Counted from the stretch's first letter, positions 42,840 to 53,239 are shown. The stretch: DNA of 64,000 nt from an uncultured Anaeroplasmataceae bacterium (GCA_934229785.1 CAKQEA010000006.1:1-64000), one strand, 5' to 3'. Numbers and translations: made by a program. Notes: generated from the letters alone by a model not told the origin.

Positions 42840-44279
42840 TTAAACACTTTTATCTTTTTTTCTTTTGATTAACAAATAAACTAAAACAGCAATCACTAAA
42901 ACTAGTACAATAGTTATTATCTTATCGCTATTATCTAAAAATGAATTAGATGTAGAAACAATTTCATTAACAAATTCACTGTTACTAATAATCTCAACCT
43001 TAAATCTTTTAGTAGCTGATAAGCCAGATGAATTTATTGCATAGACCTCAGCATAATATGTTCCTGCATTTTGATAGTCAACCTCTTCATCATAAATAAT
43101 TAAGGAATTTGAAACATTGCTATCAGACTCATCAGTTACTGTAATAAAATCCTTAAGCTCAGCCTTAACATTTTCCTTAAGCTCAATATCAGAAACACTT
43201 ATTATTGGTTTTTCGCTAGATAAGAGCTTAACCTCCAAAACATTATCACATTTAAATGTTAAATTATCATAGGTATAAAACACATGATAACTACCAACCT
43301 CATTTTTCAAATCATTTCTAATAGTTAAAAAATTATAATCAACCTTATAATCCTCGATATTAGCAATATATTTTTTAAAATCAATTGAAGAAATATCAAC
43401 CTTATAATCTAAGGTAATACTTTTACTTGTCAAATTAATAACAGGGGCCTTATCATTAATAATTGAAACTATAACATCTATACTAGCTTCTAAATTTGCA
43501 CTATTAATAACATAAAATCTACAATCATAGCTTTTAACAATAGATGTATCAATTACCTCACTACATTTAATTTTTGCAGTTAAATCTCCATCAACACTAT
43601 CATCTGCCTTAAAATAATCACTAATATTAAATTCCGAATTTAATGGAAGTCTTATATTAGCTCCCTCTCTTAAATAAGTAATTTTAGGTGGATCATAATC
43701 ATAAACCTCTAGGTTATAGCTAGCTTGTGATTTATTATTTGAAGAGTCTGTTACATAAATATTTATAGTGTAATTACCAATACTCATTAAATCATAATCC
43801 TTTGAGTTTGTGATGGTTAACTCATCATCATAATTATCAATAGCCTTAATGTTTTCTAAAGGATTAAATGAATCACCACGCCTAATTCTTATTATATCTG
43901 AATTAACTGTAATTGTAGGAGCTATATCATCATAAACAATAAATGTAACCTTGCACTTATACCCTGGGCAAGTACCTGGCTTATACTTACTATTTTCATA
44001 TGCTTTGTACCAAACATAATAGTTACCCTTTTTACTAGTATCAACATTTGCAAGATAATATAACCAATCACCATCTCTTAAATAGGTAATATCGGCATCA
44101 GTCAATAACACATTATCCTTATATAATGATGCCACAGGCTTACTTTTATAATCCTCAATTGAAGAATTAACAGGGACATATACTGTAGAATTTTCCCATT
44201 CAAACCTCCAACTTGAAGCCTTAACATTAAGTATAGAGAGTGAAAATAAAATAATAAATACACCTATTATTTTTTTCAT
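42840..44279 (-). CDS. Surface protein with Ig-like (DUF5011-type) domains, 479 aa
   Basis: The start at 44279 overlaps the upstream regulator's stop (ATGA) with GAGGA before it. Signal peptide, about four Ig-like domains (SIGNYTINIYVTDSSNNKSQ, NAGTYYAEVYAINSSGLSAT), then a C-terminal membrane helix (ITIVLVLVIAVLVYLLI) and tail KRKKDKSV. It has the same domain type and anchoring as the element's 840-aa protein. Translation is coupled to an XRE regulator, suggesting controlled surface expression. Confidence 0.75.
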   Translation of the reverse strand: MKKIIGVFIILFSLSILNVKASSWRFEWENSTVYVPVNSSIEDYKSKPVASLYKDNVLLTDADITYLRDGDWLYYLANVDTSKKGNYYVWYKAYENSKYKPGTCPGYKCKVTFIVYDDIAPTITVNSDIIRIRRGDSFNPLENIKAIDNYDDELTITNSKDYDLMSIGNYTINIYVTDSSNNKSQASYNLEVYDYDPPKITYLREGANIRLPLNSEFNISDYFKADDSVDGDLTAKIKCSEVIDTSIVKSYDCRFYVINSANLEASIDVIVSIINDKAPVINLTSKSITLDYKVDISSIDFKKYIANIEDYKVDYNFLTIRNDLKNEVGSYHVFYTYDNLTFKCDNVLEVKLLSSEKPIISVSDIELKENVKAELKDFITVTDESDSNVSNSLIIYDEEVDYQNAGTYYAEVYAINSSGLSATKRFKVEIISNSEFVNEIVSTSNSFLDNSDKIITIVLVLVIAVLVYLLIKRKKDKSV

Positions 44280-45460
44280 ATGCATTCCTCATCAAACATT
44301 CTATACATCATTACAAAATCTTTATATCTAGAAAGCTCAATAGACATCTTAGATAATTCATCTAAGAAGAACTTAAATAAATACATTTCATGCGTTTTCT
44401 TAAGTTCCTCTTTACAAGCATATAAAATATAATTATATCTTTCAGTAGAGCTTGGAATCATTAAATAATTAATAATCAAATAATTATATTCAATTATACC
44501 TATACTATCTTTATGACTTAGATTTAAAAGCTTATCAAAATTATTATTTCTAATCATGGCTAGATTATAAAAATAAGGACTAGTCCCTTCATACCATTGG
44601 CTTTTAATCTTCATATTTTTATTTAGAAGAAGCTTTGAATATAAAGATAAATTTTTCTTATAAGTAGAATTTCTAATCGACTTATAAATAGGAATATACT
44701 CACAAAGACAATTATTTCTTAAAAGATAAATTCCAATAATATAATTATTTTCCTCAAGTTCTGTAAAACAGCCAATATCAACTAGATAATCTCTTAAATT
44801 TCTATATAACAATAAGGTATTTCTATCATTAAGCTTAAAGCTACAATAAAACTCATATTTAAACTTTAAAATATTTAAGCCCTCATCTTTAAAATCAAAA
44901 TTCATCTTTTCGAAAATAGTCTTGCCTTCAATATAATTTTCAGTATAATAGCACAAAATTCCATAAAATATAGAATATACTGTAAAATCATATTCATTCA
45001 TATTAGCAATAAGCTTGCCAATTTCATCACAAAGGCTTGAAGCTTCACCATATTTTTTATTATCAATTAAATAAATGAGCTCAATAATCTTAAAACGGTA
45101 ATTGATAAAGCCCAATCCCTCTTGATAAATTTTACTAACAACATCATGCTCGCCATGAGCAAAGGCTAAAACAACACGCTTTAGCTTTTGAGTAATAGCC
45201 AAAAGATAATCAATCTTTTCTTCATCAATATTTAGTTTTCTACAAATCTCACGCATAACTACTCGATTAGGTCTAATTTTACCATTTTCAATTTTAGACA
45301 TATATGATGTAGAACATATATTATGAGCTAAAGACTCCAACGTTTTCGAAACCTTTAATCTTCTATCCTTAATTTCAAGGCCAACAATTGAATAATAGTA
45401 TTCAACTCTCCTTTTTCTCTGAATAAAATCAGCATATATATTTAAAAAATTTTTTCTCAT
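44276..45460 (-). CDS. XRE regulator with TPR-like helical C terminus, 394 aa
   Basis: The helix-turn-helix lies at about 30-75 (ESLAHNICSTSYMSKIENGK, RPNRVVMREICRKLNIDEE). The remaining 320 residues are all helical and TPR-like, as in the Rgg/PlcR/RRNPP regulators that bind secreted peptides. It overlaps the surface-protein gene by 4 nt and is probably its regulator. A 14-nt inverted element lies upstream of it and of the Cse60-like gene. Confidence 0.75.
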   Translation of the reverse strand: MRKNFLNIYADFIQRKRRVEYYYSIVGLEIKDRRLKVSKTLESLAHNICSTSYMSKIENGKIRPNRVVMREICRKLNIDEEKIDYLLAITQKLKRVVLAFAHGEHDVVSKIYQEGLGFINYRFKIIELIYLIDNKKYGEASSLCDEIGKLIANMNEYDFTVYSIFYGILCYYTENYIEGKTIFEKMNFDFKDEGLNILKFKYEFYCSFKLNDRNTLLLYRNLRDYLVDIGCFTELEENNYIIGIYLLRNNCLCEYIPIYKSIRNSTYKKNLSLYSKLLLNKNMKIKSQWYEGTSPYFYNLAMIRNNNFDKLLNLSHKDSIGIIEYNYLIINYLMIPSSTERYNYILYACKEELKKTHEMYLFKFFLDELSKMSIELSRYKDFVMMYRMFDEECI

Positions 45461-45486
45461 ATTTTTTATCTCCTCAATTATTATTT

Positions 45487-45780
45487 TAATTTGGATATGG
45501 AGAAAGTCTAGTAAAAACCATATTGAGAAAAAAAACTTTTTGCAGCCACTTTATTTAATTTTTTTGCAAGAAATTGAAAAATTAAAAACTATTTAGTTAA
45601 AATCATACATGAAAACGAAAATATTTGCTCTCCACCAATGCAAAAATGGCTAGTTTGATATTGAATACTTTCAACATTTTTATGCTCCTTTAAATAATCA
45701 TTAACTGCATTTTCTAAATCTTTTTCATGTTCAAAATCAAAAATTTTTACCTTCATAATTATTCCTCCATATCCAAATTA
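45487..45780. promoter_or_regulatory. Pair of 14-nt inverted elements around the Cse60-like gene
   Basis: TAATTTGGATATGG (45487-45500) and its exact reverse complement (45767-45780). One lies upstream of the XRE/TPR regulator, the other at the ribosome site of the Cse60-like gene. They are candidate binding sites for that regulator. Confidence 0.45.
45589..45756 (-). CDS. Cse60-like small protein, 55 aa
   Basis: TATGGAGG lies before the ATG. The protein begins MKVKIFDFEHEKDLENAVND and ends with the strand GGEQIFSFSCMILTK. This matches the small Cse60 family (beta-alpha-beta, about 60 aa), whose founding member is made during Bacillus sporulation under sigma-E; many members are not sporulation-specific. 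It was found by reading the gap between nth and the XRE gene. Confidence 0.7.
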   Translation of the reverse strand: MKVKIFDFEHEKDLENAVNDYLKEHKNVESIQYQTSHFCIGGEQIFSFSCMILTK

Positions 45781-45814
45781 CAACAAACATGCAAAAAAAA
45801 ATAGAGAATTTTCT

Positions 45815-46441
45815 CTATTTTTTATATTTACATTTACTTTTTAGCTTACACCCATCGCATATTGGATTTAAAGCCTTACAATAATATCTACCAAACAATA
45901 AAAACAAATGATGAGCTTCAATCCAATCTTCTTTATCTATATACTTTTTGTATGCCTCTTCTGCCTCTAAAACTGAAGCCCCAATTCTAACATACCCAAA
46001 ACGAATTGCCATTCTATGTAAATGAGTATCTACTGGCATAGCTGGAATATTAAAGCCTACTGCTAAAACAACACTTGCTGTTTTTCTTCCAACTCCTGGA
46101 AGCTTAATTAATTCACATAAGGTATTTGGAACTAAATCATTATAATTTGTATGAATTGCCCTAGCTAAATTAATTAAATTGTTGGCCTTATTTTTAGCTA
46201 GTCCAACTGGTTTAATAATTTCATAAACATCATCATAGCTTGCATTCATTAATGATAATGGTGTTTTATATTTATCAAACAGAGAAAGTGTGACAATATT
46301 AACTCTCTTATCAGTAGTTTGGGCTGATAACATAACTGCACATAAAAGCTCAAATGGATTGCTATAATTTAACTCACATACAGGATTTTTAATTATTTCT
46401 CTTAGTGTAGAAATAATTTCATTTGATGTACTTTTATTCAT
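45815..46441 (-). CDS. nth: Endonuclease III, 208 aa
   Basis: Bifunctional DNA glycosylase/AP lyase removing oxidised pyrimidines. HhH motif LPGVGRKTASVVLAV with the catalytic Lys; catalytic Asp in VDTHLHRMAIRFG; 4Fe-4S cluster Cys in CKALNPICDGCKLKSKC. Full length. It overlaps dnaD, the same order as in Bacillus. Confidence 0.96.
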   Translation of the reverse strand: MNKSTSNEIISTLREIIKNPVCELNYSNPFELLCAVMLSAQTTDKRVNIVTLSLFDKYKTPLSLMNASYDDVYEIIKPVGLAKNKANNLINLARAIHTNYNDLVPNTLCELIKLPGVGRKTASVVLAVGFNIPAMPVDTHLHRMAIRFGYVRIGASVLEAEEAYKKYIDKEDWIEAHHLFLLFGRYYCKALNPICDGCKLKSKCKYKK

Positions 46442-47034
46442 TACTTAATACTATTAAAGAAATCCTTAAACACCTTAGGTGCCTTAGGCTTCTTAACTTC
46501 CTCTTTTTCTGCAAGCCCTTGTGCAATAGTACGAATATTAATTTGCCTACTATTTTCCTTTAATTTTTCACAAACCCTCTTAAAATCACTAAGTGTATAT
46601 CTATCATTATAAACTAAACTTGATATTATAGCAATTTCATTCGATGTCAAAATTCTATTTAACTGAGTTGTTATAAATTGATTAACCAAAAACAACTCAT
46701 CATTTTTAGATTCAGGCTTAACATTTAAAATATCCATAGTTTTTTTAAAAAAAGGATCAAGTGATATACGTTCTATACAAACATTGTTTTCACGTTCAAT
46801 ATACAATTCATAAAATCCACGTCCCATTAGGGAAGAAAGTGATGCTTCAATTCTATCCTTAGTAAGAGAAATATTTTGAAAATATTTATCAGATATAGTT
46901 TTATCATTAGGATAATTATCTAAAATAGCAATTAAAACAATAAGCTCATCTGAATTTAAAGAGTAGCTCTTCATATGATCTAATATAAATTTATGATAAT
47001 CAAAACATCCACATTCATATAATTTCCTTATCAT
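46441..47034 (-). CDS. dnaD: DnaD-like replication initiation protein, 197 aa
   Basis: N-terminal winged helix (LNSDELIVLIAILDNYPNDK, TKDRIEASLSSLMGRGFYEL) and a C-terminal DnaD/DnaB2 domain (NEIAIISSLVYNDRYTLSDF). In Bacillota DnaD helps load the replicative helicase with DnaA or PriA. The neighbour nth overlaps its stop, as in Bacillus. The dapB gene overlaps its start by 20 nt. Confidence 0.88.
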   Translation of the reverse strand: MIRKLYECGCFDYHKFILDHMKSYSLNSDELIVLIAILDNYPNDKTISDKYFQNISLTKDRIEASLSSLMGRGFYELYIERENNVCIERISLDPFFKKTMDILNVKPESKNDELFLVNQFITTQLNRILTSNEIAIISSLVYNDRYTLSDFKRVCEKLKENSRQINIRTIAQGLAEKEEVKKPKAPKVFKDFFNSIK

Positions 47035-47656
47035 TTTTTATTTCCTCTAATACTTCCTTTAATTTTTCATCAACACCATCTATAAAGGCCTCAGTACTAA
47101 TAACCTCATGTCTTAAAATAATACGCTCATTTTCTGATGAAAAAACAAGCTCGTGAATAGGTGGAGCATATGGTAATCTAACAGATTGAATTTTACTTTG
47201 TTCAATTCCTAAATCCTTAGCTAATGTTTTAGCAGTGCCGCTTGGCATATCCTTCTTAGTAGAGGCATGAATTTCCACAAAATCTAATAATTTAAAATCA
47301 TTCTTACAAATTTTTGATATCCTATAAAAAAGTTGAATCCCTTTGGCATAATTTGGTGACCAAAAAAATTTATTTTCATTTATTTTTTTAAATTCTAAAA
47401 TATCTGAATCAGTATAACCTGTTGTACCACTAATAACAAAAATATCATTTTCTAAAGCATAAATAAGTTCTTTTTTTAAAAGTGGTGAAGAAAAATCAAT
47501 AACTAAATCAAAGCTTGGTATATCACGCAATGATTTATATGTTAAAGCTTTATCAAAATTTATTCTATCAACACCAACTATTTCATATTTATCCTTATAA
47601 AAATTAAACAACTTGCTTCCCATTCTTCCACTAATGCCAATAATAGCTATAATCAT
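47015..47656 (-). CDS. dapB: 4-hydroxy-tetrahydrodipicolinate reductase, 213 aa
   Basis: The start at 47656 follows GGTGA. NAD(P)-binding GISGRMGSKLF, then DFSSPL, VISGTTGYTD and the active-site block FVEIHASTKKDMPSGTA. It makes tetrahydrodipicolinate for lysine, peptidoglycan and dipicolinic acid. It is shorter than the usual 240-270 residues, the loss lying in the middle of the dimerisation domain, as in some other Bacilli. Confidence 0.88.
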   Translation of the reverse strand: MIIAIIGISGRMGSKLFNFYKDKYEIVGVDRINFDKALTYKSLRDIPSFDLVIDFSSPLLKKELIYALENDIFVISGTTGYTDSDILEFKKINENKFFWSPNYAKGIQLFYRISKICKNDFKLLDFVEIHASTKKDMPSGTAKTLAKDLGIEQSKIQSVRLPYAPPIHELVFSSENERIILRHEVISTEAFIDGVDEKLKEVLEEIKNDKEII

Positions 47657-47697
47657 AGTAATCACCATTATAGCATATGAAAAAAAGTAATAGTTTG

Positions 47698-48366
47698 TTA
47701 ATTTTTTGCCTCATGGTTTAAAGCATCCTTAGCAGCATTTTGCTGAGCTTCTTTTTTAGATTTACCAATACCTCTACCCATTTGAATATCATCCATAAAA
47801 ACCACAGCCTCAAATGTTTTATTATTAGCTGGTCCTTCATCACGAACAATTTCATAACGAATATTTCTTTTTTCACTTTGAAGTTTTTCCTGTAATATTG
47901 ATTTATAATCCTTAAACTTTAAAATTGAATTGTAATAAGGAATTATACACTTTTCAACAATGTGATAGGCACTATCAAAGCCAGAATCTAAAAACGCAGC
48001 ACCTAAAACAGCCTCAAATGCATCAGCAATAATGGCAGGACGCTCTCTTCCACCACTAAGCTCCTCTCCATGACCTAAAAACAAAAATTTAGGTAAATCA
48101 ATCTTAGATGCATATAAATCTAAAGCCTCCTCACAAACAGCCTTAGCTCTAGTTTTAGTCAAAACACCCTCATCAAGAGAAATAATTGAATATAGATGCT
48201 TACTCATAGCAAGCTCTAAAACCGCATCGCCTAAAAACTCCATACGTTCATTGCTTTCTAAATTATGCTCATTAGCATATGATGAATGAGTAAGAGCCTC
48301 CTCTAAAAGCTTAATATTATTAAATTTATAACCAATAAGCTCCTCTAACTCACATAAATTAGTCAT
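47698..48366 (-). CDS. rnc: Ribonuclease III, 222 aa
   Basis: The start at 48366 (MTNLCELEELIG) follows AGAGG and overlaps plsX by 8 nt. Catalytic signature ERMEFLGDAVLEL, second metal-site helix RPAIIADAFEAVLGAAFLDSG and a C-terminal dsRNA-binding domain (IGKSKKEAQQNAAKDALNHE). It processes rRNA and double-stranded RNA; it could cut the long element hairpins or antisense duplexes if these are transcribed. Confidence 0.96.
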   Translation of the reverse strand: MTNLCELEELIGYKFNNIKLLEEALTHSSYANEHNLESNERMEFLGDAVLELAMSKHLYSIISLDEGVLTKTRAKAVCEEALDLYASKIDLPKFLFLGHGEELSGGRERPAIIADAFEAVLGAAFLDSGFDSAYHIVEKCIIPYYNSILKFKDYKSILQEKLQSEKRNIRYEIVRDEGPANNKTFEAVVFMDDIQMGRGIGKSKKEAQQNAAKDALNHEAKN

Positions 48367-49369
48367 TTTTTTCAACCTCTTTTTTGGGCAAAGCATCAAC
48401 TACATGATTAATTATATCATTAACAACCATTTCTCTAACCTGTCTAATTGCACAACAAAATGCATAGGGATTAGAATTACCATGAGCTTTAACAAGTGGT
48501 TTAGAAACGCCTAATACCATTGCACCACCAACACTTGATGAATCCATACGGCTAGCAAATCGCTTTAAATTCTTTCTCATAAATAAGTACCCAAGCTTAC
48601 CACCAAAGCTTGATTTAATCTCCTGCTTAAGCATGCGACCCATAGTTTTAGCAGTACCCTCTAAGGTTTTAATACAAATATTACCCTCATAGCCATCACA
48701 AACTACAATATTTGTTGGACAATCAATAACCTCATTTGGTTCAACATTACCATAGAAATTAATACCCTCTAAGTTCTTTAAGTAATCATAAGTATCACAT
48801 TCAAATTTTCTTCCCTTTCCAGGCTCTGAACCAATATTAAGCATACCAACAGTTGGGTTTTCAATATGAAAAACCTCACGAGCAGCAACAGATGCAAAAA
48901 TTGCAAATTGTCCCATATGCTCTGGCTTTAATTCAACATTAGCACCAATATCTAGGATTAAACGAGGATTTCCATCAAAATTTGGAATAATTGGACATAA
49001 AGCAACTCTTTCCATTTGTGGTAATCTCCTAATAATCAAATGAGCTCCCATAACAACACATTGAGTTGGACCATTAGTTACAACTGCATCCACAAGACCA
49101 TTTTTAGCTGCATACATAGCCATACATAATGATGCATCCTTATTCTTTCTGATTGCATTTATAGGATCATGCTCTCCCATGTCTAGAGTTTTCTCTGTAT
49201 GAACAATAGTAATTCTTTCACTATTTTTTAATAGTGGTTTAATCTTGTTTTCATCACCATATAAAACAATTTCAATATCCTTAAATAATCTAACAGCCTC
49301 CATAGCTGCAGGAACTGTTGTATTTACACCAAAATCTCCGCCATTAGCATCAACACCAATTTTAATCAT
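48359..49369 (-). CDS. plsX: Phosphate acyltransferase PlsX, 336 aa
   Basis: Makes acyl-phosphate from acyl-ACP for phospholipid synthesis. It opens with KIGVDANGGDFGVNTTVPAA (usually DAMGGD; here Asn for Met), then NIGSEPGKG, CDGYEGNICIKTLEGTAK and SSVGGAMVLGVSKPLVKAHG. Full length. The fab and acpP genes that often separate plsX and rnc are missing here. Confidence 0.95.
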   Translation of the reverse strand: MIKIGVDANGGDFGVNTTVPAAMEAVRLFKDIEIVLYGDENKIKPLLKNSERITIVHTEKTLDMGEHDPINAIRKNKDASLCMAMYAAKNGLVDAVVTNGPTQCVVMGAHLIIRRLPQMERVALCPIIPNFDGNPRLILDIGANVELKPEHMGQFAIFASVAAREVFHIENPTVGMLNIGSEPGKGRKFECDTYDYLKNLEGINFYGNVEPNEVIDCPTNIVVCDGYEGNICIKTLEGTAKTMGRMLKQEIKSSFGGKLGYLFMRKNLKRFASRMDSSSVGGAMVLGVSKPLVKAHGNSNPYAFCCAIRQVREMVVNDIINHVVDALPKKEVEKND

Positions 49370-49408
49370 AAAATACCTCCATATTTTGTATCTTTATAAA
49401 CTAGTCGT

Positions 49409-51400
49409 TTAGTTAATTTTACCTTTTTGCTGATTATTTGTCGATAGAATTTCTCTAAATTTTTTATTTTTAGACTTTGTTTCTAAAAATTTATGAGCAT
49501 AAATAGAGCCATCCTCTTTAGCATAAGACCAAATTTTAAAATCAGCTTGAAAATCAGCATAATCAAGTCCTAAAAAACCACTTTGATCATCACCTAAAAA
49601 ATCACCTGGCCCCCTTAGCTTTAGATCTGCCTCTGAAATTTCAAAACCATCATCTAAAGTTTCTAATAGCTTTAGTCTTTCATTATCGACCCTACTTACT
49701 AAAATGCAAAATGATTCAATGCTACCTCTTCCAACTCTACCTCTAAGCTGATGGATTTGTGCTAGTCCATATCTATTAGCATCTAGTATAACCATAACAC
49801 TAGCCTTACTAACATCAACTCCAACCTCAATGACTGTAGTTGAAATTAAAACACTTAATCTACCAGACTTAAAATCATTCATAACCTTATTTTTTTCAGC
49901 CGACTTCATTTTTCCATGAACAACACCAATACTAATTTCTTTAAGACTTTTAGAAAAATATTCATAAGCAGAATTAATATCCATTGCATCAATATTTTCA
50001 TTTTCAATAACTAGTGGTACAACAATGTATGCCTGTTCCCCCTTTAAAACATGTTTTTTTATCGATGCACTAATTTTATCTAAGGAATCATAGTTAAATA
50101 GCTTTGTTGTTATTTTTTTACGATTTGACGGCTTAGTATGAATAGATGAAATATCTAAATCACCAAAAGCTGAAAGACCCAAGGTTCTAGGAATTGGAGT
50201 AGCACTTAAATAAAGACAATCAACATTATTATATTTAGAAATTAGCTTTTTCCTTTGCATAACACCAAAACGATGCTGTTCATCTATAACGATAAGCCCA
50301 AGCCTATAAAATTTCACATTATCCTCAATTAGTGCATGCGTACCTATAATGAGATTAACTCTATTATTATGCAGTCTATATAAAATATCATCCTTCTCCT
50401 TAGACTTTGTTGATGACGTTAAAAGCTCGACAATATATCCCATACTTGAAAACAAGCTATAGGCAATATCATATTGCTGTTTTGCTAAAATTTCAGTTGG
50501 AACCATAATTGCAGCTTGGAATCCACAAGACATAAGCATTAATGCTGAAATATAGGCAACTATACTTTTACCACTACCAACATCACCCTGAACTAACCTA
50601 TTCATTGGATAGCCATTTAAAATATCATTTTTAACTACTTCAATTGTTTTTTCCTGATCTGATGTTAATTTATATGGAAGATTAGAAATAAAGGTATCAA
50701 TAACCTTATCATCGATATTTCTTTTTTCCTTTATTAAATCCCTTCTTGTAATTTTAAGAACCTCTAGTGATACAGAATACCAAAAAAATTCTTCATACTT
50801 TCTTCTTCTTTGAATTTGAATATAATCATCCTTATTTTCAGGAAAATGTGACTTTAAAATTAAATCATTAAATGAAATTAACTTATATTTATTAATAAGC
50901 TCAGCTGGTAAAAAATCTGAAAAGCTTTCACCTGCTAATAAACAATTCTTTACAGCTCTTTTCATAACTGAATCAGAAATATTTTTTAAATGATAATTAG
51001 TTTCAATATTAATCTTAAACTCATCAAAAAATATATTTTGACCTACAAATTCTTTATTAATAGACTTATATCTACCATATAAAACAACACTAACTCCCTT
51101 AAAAAGCTTATATCTTAAATAATCAGAGGCATATAATATGCATTTAACCTTTTTATCATCTATCAATAAATAAAAGATAACTGCATTAACATTTCTTCTA
51201 TATTTTATAAAAAAAGGATTTGCACAAACTACGCCCTTAATGCAAGTGTATAATGAGGAGTAAACCTTAGAATTATCAACTTCAAAAATAGAATAAGATC
51301 TTGGAAAATAAGTTACTAAATCATAAACAGTATTTATATTTTCTTTATTCAAAAGCTCTAAAGTTTTCACACCAATGCCTCTTATTTCATTTAATTCCAC
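49409..51400 (-). CDS. recG: ATP-dependent DNA helicase RecG, 663 aa
   Basis: Branch-migration helicase for stalled forks. N-terminal wedge/OB domain (about 1-200); motifs QGDVGSGKSIVAY (Walker A), IDEQHRFGVMQR (DExH), SATPIPRT, and IHQLRGRVGRG (motif VI). Full length. Between plsX and fakA, as in Bacillus after loss of intervening genes. Confidence 0.96.
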   Translation of the reverse strand: MELNEIRGIGVKTLELLNKENINTVYDLVTYFPRSYSIFEVDNSKVYSSLYTCIKGVVCANPFFIKYRRNVNAVIFYLLIDDKKVKCILYASDYLRYKLFKGVSVVLYGRYKSINKEFVGQNIFFDEFKINIETNYHLKNISDSVMKRAVKNCLLAGESFSDFLPAELINKYKLISFNDLILKSHFPENKDDYIQIQRRRKYEEFFWYSVSLEVLKITRRDLIKEKRNIDDKVIDTFISNLPYKLTSDQEKTIEVVKNDILNGYPMNRLVQGDVGSGKSIVAYISALMLMSCGFQAAIMVPTEILAKQQYDIAYSLFSSMGYIVELLTSSTKSKEKDDILYRLHNNRVNLIIGTHALIEDNVKFYRLGLIVIDEQHRFGVMQRKKLISKYNNVDCLYLSATPIPRTLGLSAFGDLDISSIHTKPSNRKKITTKLFNYDSLDKISASIKKHVLKGEQAYIVVPLVIENENIDAMDINSAYEYFSKSLKEISIGVVHGKMKSAEKNKVMNDFKSGRLSVLISTTVIEVGVDVSKASVMVILDANRYGLAQIHQLRGRVGRGSIESFCILVSRVDNERLKLLETLDDGFEISEADLKLRGPGDFLGDDQSGFLGLDYADFQADFKIWSYAKEDGSIYAHKFLETKSKNKKFREILSTNNQQKGKIN

Positions 51401-51455
51401 AATTAGAACCTCCTATTAGAAAAATAAAAGGTTGGATGTTCCAACCTAATATATT

Positions 51456-53078
51456 TTATTCAACTGCAATAATGTAAGAATAGATATCCTGCTTACCATC
51501 AATTATTTCAACTTCAACACTAGAATTAATTGAAGCAACAAGCTCTTCTAATGTATCAACCTCATCCTTCTTAACATCATTACCATAGAAGAATGTAACC
51601 ATTTGTGATTCATCATTTATGCACTTTTCAAGCAATACCTTCAATGCGTCACATTTTTCTTTAGTAGATACAACAATTTCGCCATCAGCAATTCCCATAT
51701 AATCATTAGCTGTTATTTTAACACCGCCAATTTCTGTATCACGGATAGAATACGTAATTTCACCAGAAGTTACATTTTCTATTGCCTCGCTCATATTATT
51801 AACATTAGTTTCCATATCAGCCTCAGGATCATAATACATTAAAGATGCATAACCTTGGGCAATAGTTTTAGCCTTAATAACCTCAACATTAATATTCTTA
51901 ACTAAACCAACTGCTTGCTTAGCAGCCATAATAACATTTGAATTATTTGGAATAATTATAACATTTTCTGCATTAACACTCTTTATTGCTTCAACAAAAG
52001 CCTCTGTAGATGGATTCATTGTTTGACCACCCTCGATCACATAATCAACACCTAAATCCTTAAATGTTGAAACAATACCCTCGCCAAAGCAAACTGTAAT
52101 TAAAGCAAACTTCTTTTTAGGCTTAACTTCTGATGCTCCATCCTTTAAATTAGAGTGCTGTAATCTCATATTTTCAATTTTTAAAGAAATAAATTCTCCT
52201 TGCTTTTGAGCAATTTCAAGTGCACGACCAGGACGATTAGTATGAACGTGAACCTTAACAATATTTTCATCACGAACAACAACCATTGAGTCACCAAGAA
52301 GTGATAGAGCACTCTTTAATTCTTGTTCATCAAAGCTTTGAGGCTTCTTTAAATCAAGAATAAACTCAGTACAATAACCATACTTAATATCGGCGCCAAC
52401 AGATGCTGCTGCATTCTTCTTTTCTTCCTTTTTCTCATCATTAGCTTCTAATATAATGCCCTTTAAAGCAAGTAGCATTCCTTCAACAATCTTGCAAAAG
52501 CCTGCTCCACCTGAATCTACAACACCAGCCTCCTTTAAAACTGGTAACAACTCTGGAGTTTTGCTTAAAGAAATTTTAGCTTCTTCTAAATAGCATTCAA
52601 CTAAAGATTTGATATCCTTAAATGTATCAAACTTCTTTCTAGTATTAGTGGCAGCCTCGCGTACTACAGTTAAAATTGTACCCTCAACTGGCTCCATAAC
52701 TGCCTTATAGGCAATCTTACAACCTGATTCAAAGCACTTCATAGTGTCCTCTAATGATAACACATCTGTTTGAATCTCCTTTATAGAAACATATAGGCCT
52801 CTAAAATACTGAGATAAAATAACACCAGAATTTCCTCTGGCACCCATTAATGCTCCTCTTGACAATGCCTTTGCGACATCAATAATAGAACTAGATTCAC
52901 AATTATTTAATTCCCTAACACCAGACATAACTGTCATTGACATATTAGTTCCAGTATCTCCATCAGGAACTGGGAAAACGTTAAGTTCGTCTACCTCTTT
53001 GTGGTTATTCTGTAAATTTATCGCTCCATTTATTACCATCTTTTTGAAAAGTGCGACATTTATACAACTTACGCTCAT
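51456..53078 (-). CDS. fakA: Fatty acid kinase / DhaL-domain protein FakA (YloV), 540 aa
   Basis: The N-terminal DhaL-like ATP domain has NVFPVPDGDTGTNMS (two metal-binding Asp), GARGNSGVILSQ and KEAGVVDSGGAGF. The middle and C-terminal parts (about 220-540) are YloV-type. FakA phosphorylates fatty acids held by a FakB protein, which is not in this window. The DUF322/Asp23 gene yloU usual next to rpmB is absent. Own promoter at 53240-53268. Confidence 0.92.
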   Translation of the reverse strand: MSVSCINVALFKKMVINGAINLQNNHKEVDELNVFPVPDGDTGTNMSMTVMSGVRELNNCESSSIIDVAKALSRGALMGARGNSGVILSQYFRGLYVSIKEIQTDVLSLEDTMKCFESGCKIAYKAVMEPVEGTILTVVREAATNTRKKFDTFKDIKSLVECYLEEAKISLSKTPELLPVLKEAGVVDSGGAGFCKIVEGMLLALKGIILEANDEKKEEKKNAAASVGADIKYGYCTEFILDLKKPQSFDEQELKSALSLLGDSMVVVRDENIVKVHVHTNRPGRALEIAQKQGEFISLKIENMRLQHSNLKDGASEVKPKKKFALITVCFGEGIVSTFKDLGVDYVIEGGQTMNPSTEAFVEAIKSVNAENVIIIPNNSNVIMAAKQAVGLVKNINVEVIKAKTIAQGYASLMYYDPEADMETNVNNMSEAIENVTSGEITYSIRDTEIGGVKITANDYMGIADGEIVVSTKEKCDALKVLLEKCINDESQMVTFFYGNDVKKDEVDTLEELVASINSSVEVEIIDGKQDIYSYIIAVE

Positions 53079-53239
53079 GGTAATCCTCCTAAGATATTAA
53101 TAATATTATATAGTCTATGTGCTATGCACATTAAAATCAAAATAATCTCTTTAAATAAATAAAATTGTAAGTAAAAAGCAATATGAATAATGTTATAAAA
53201 ATATCAACTCCAAAACACTAAAAGTCTAATTCGCTTAAC

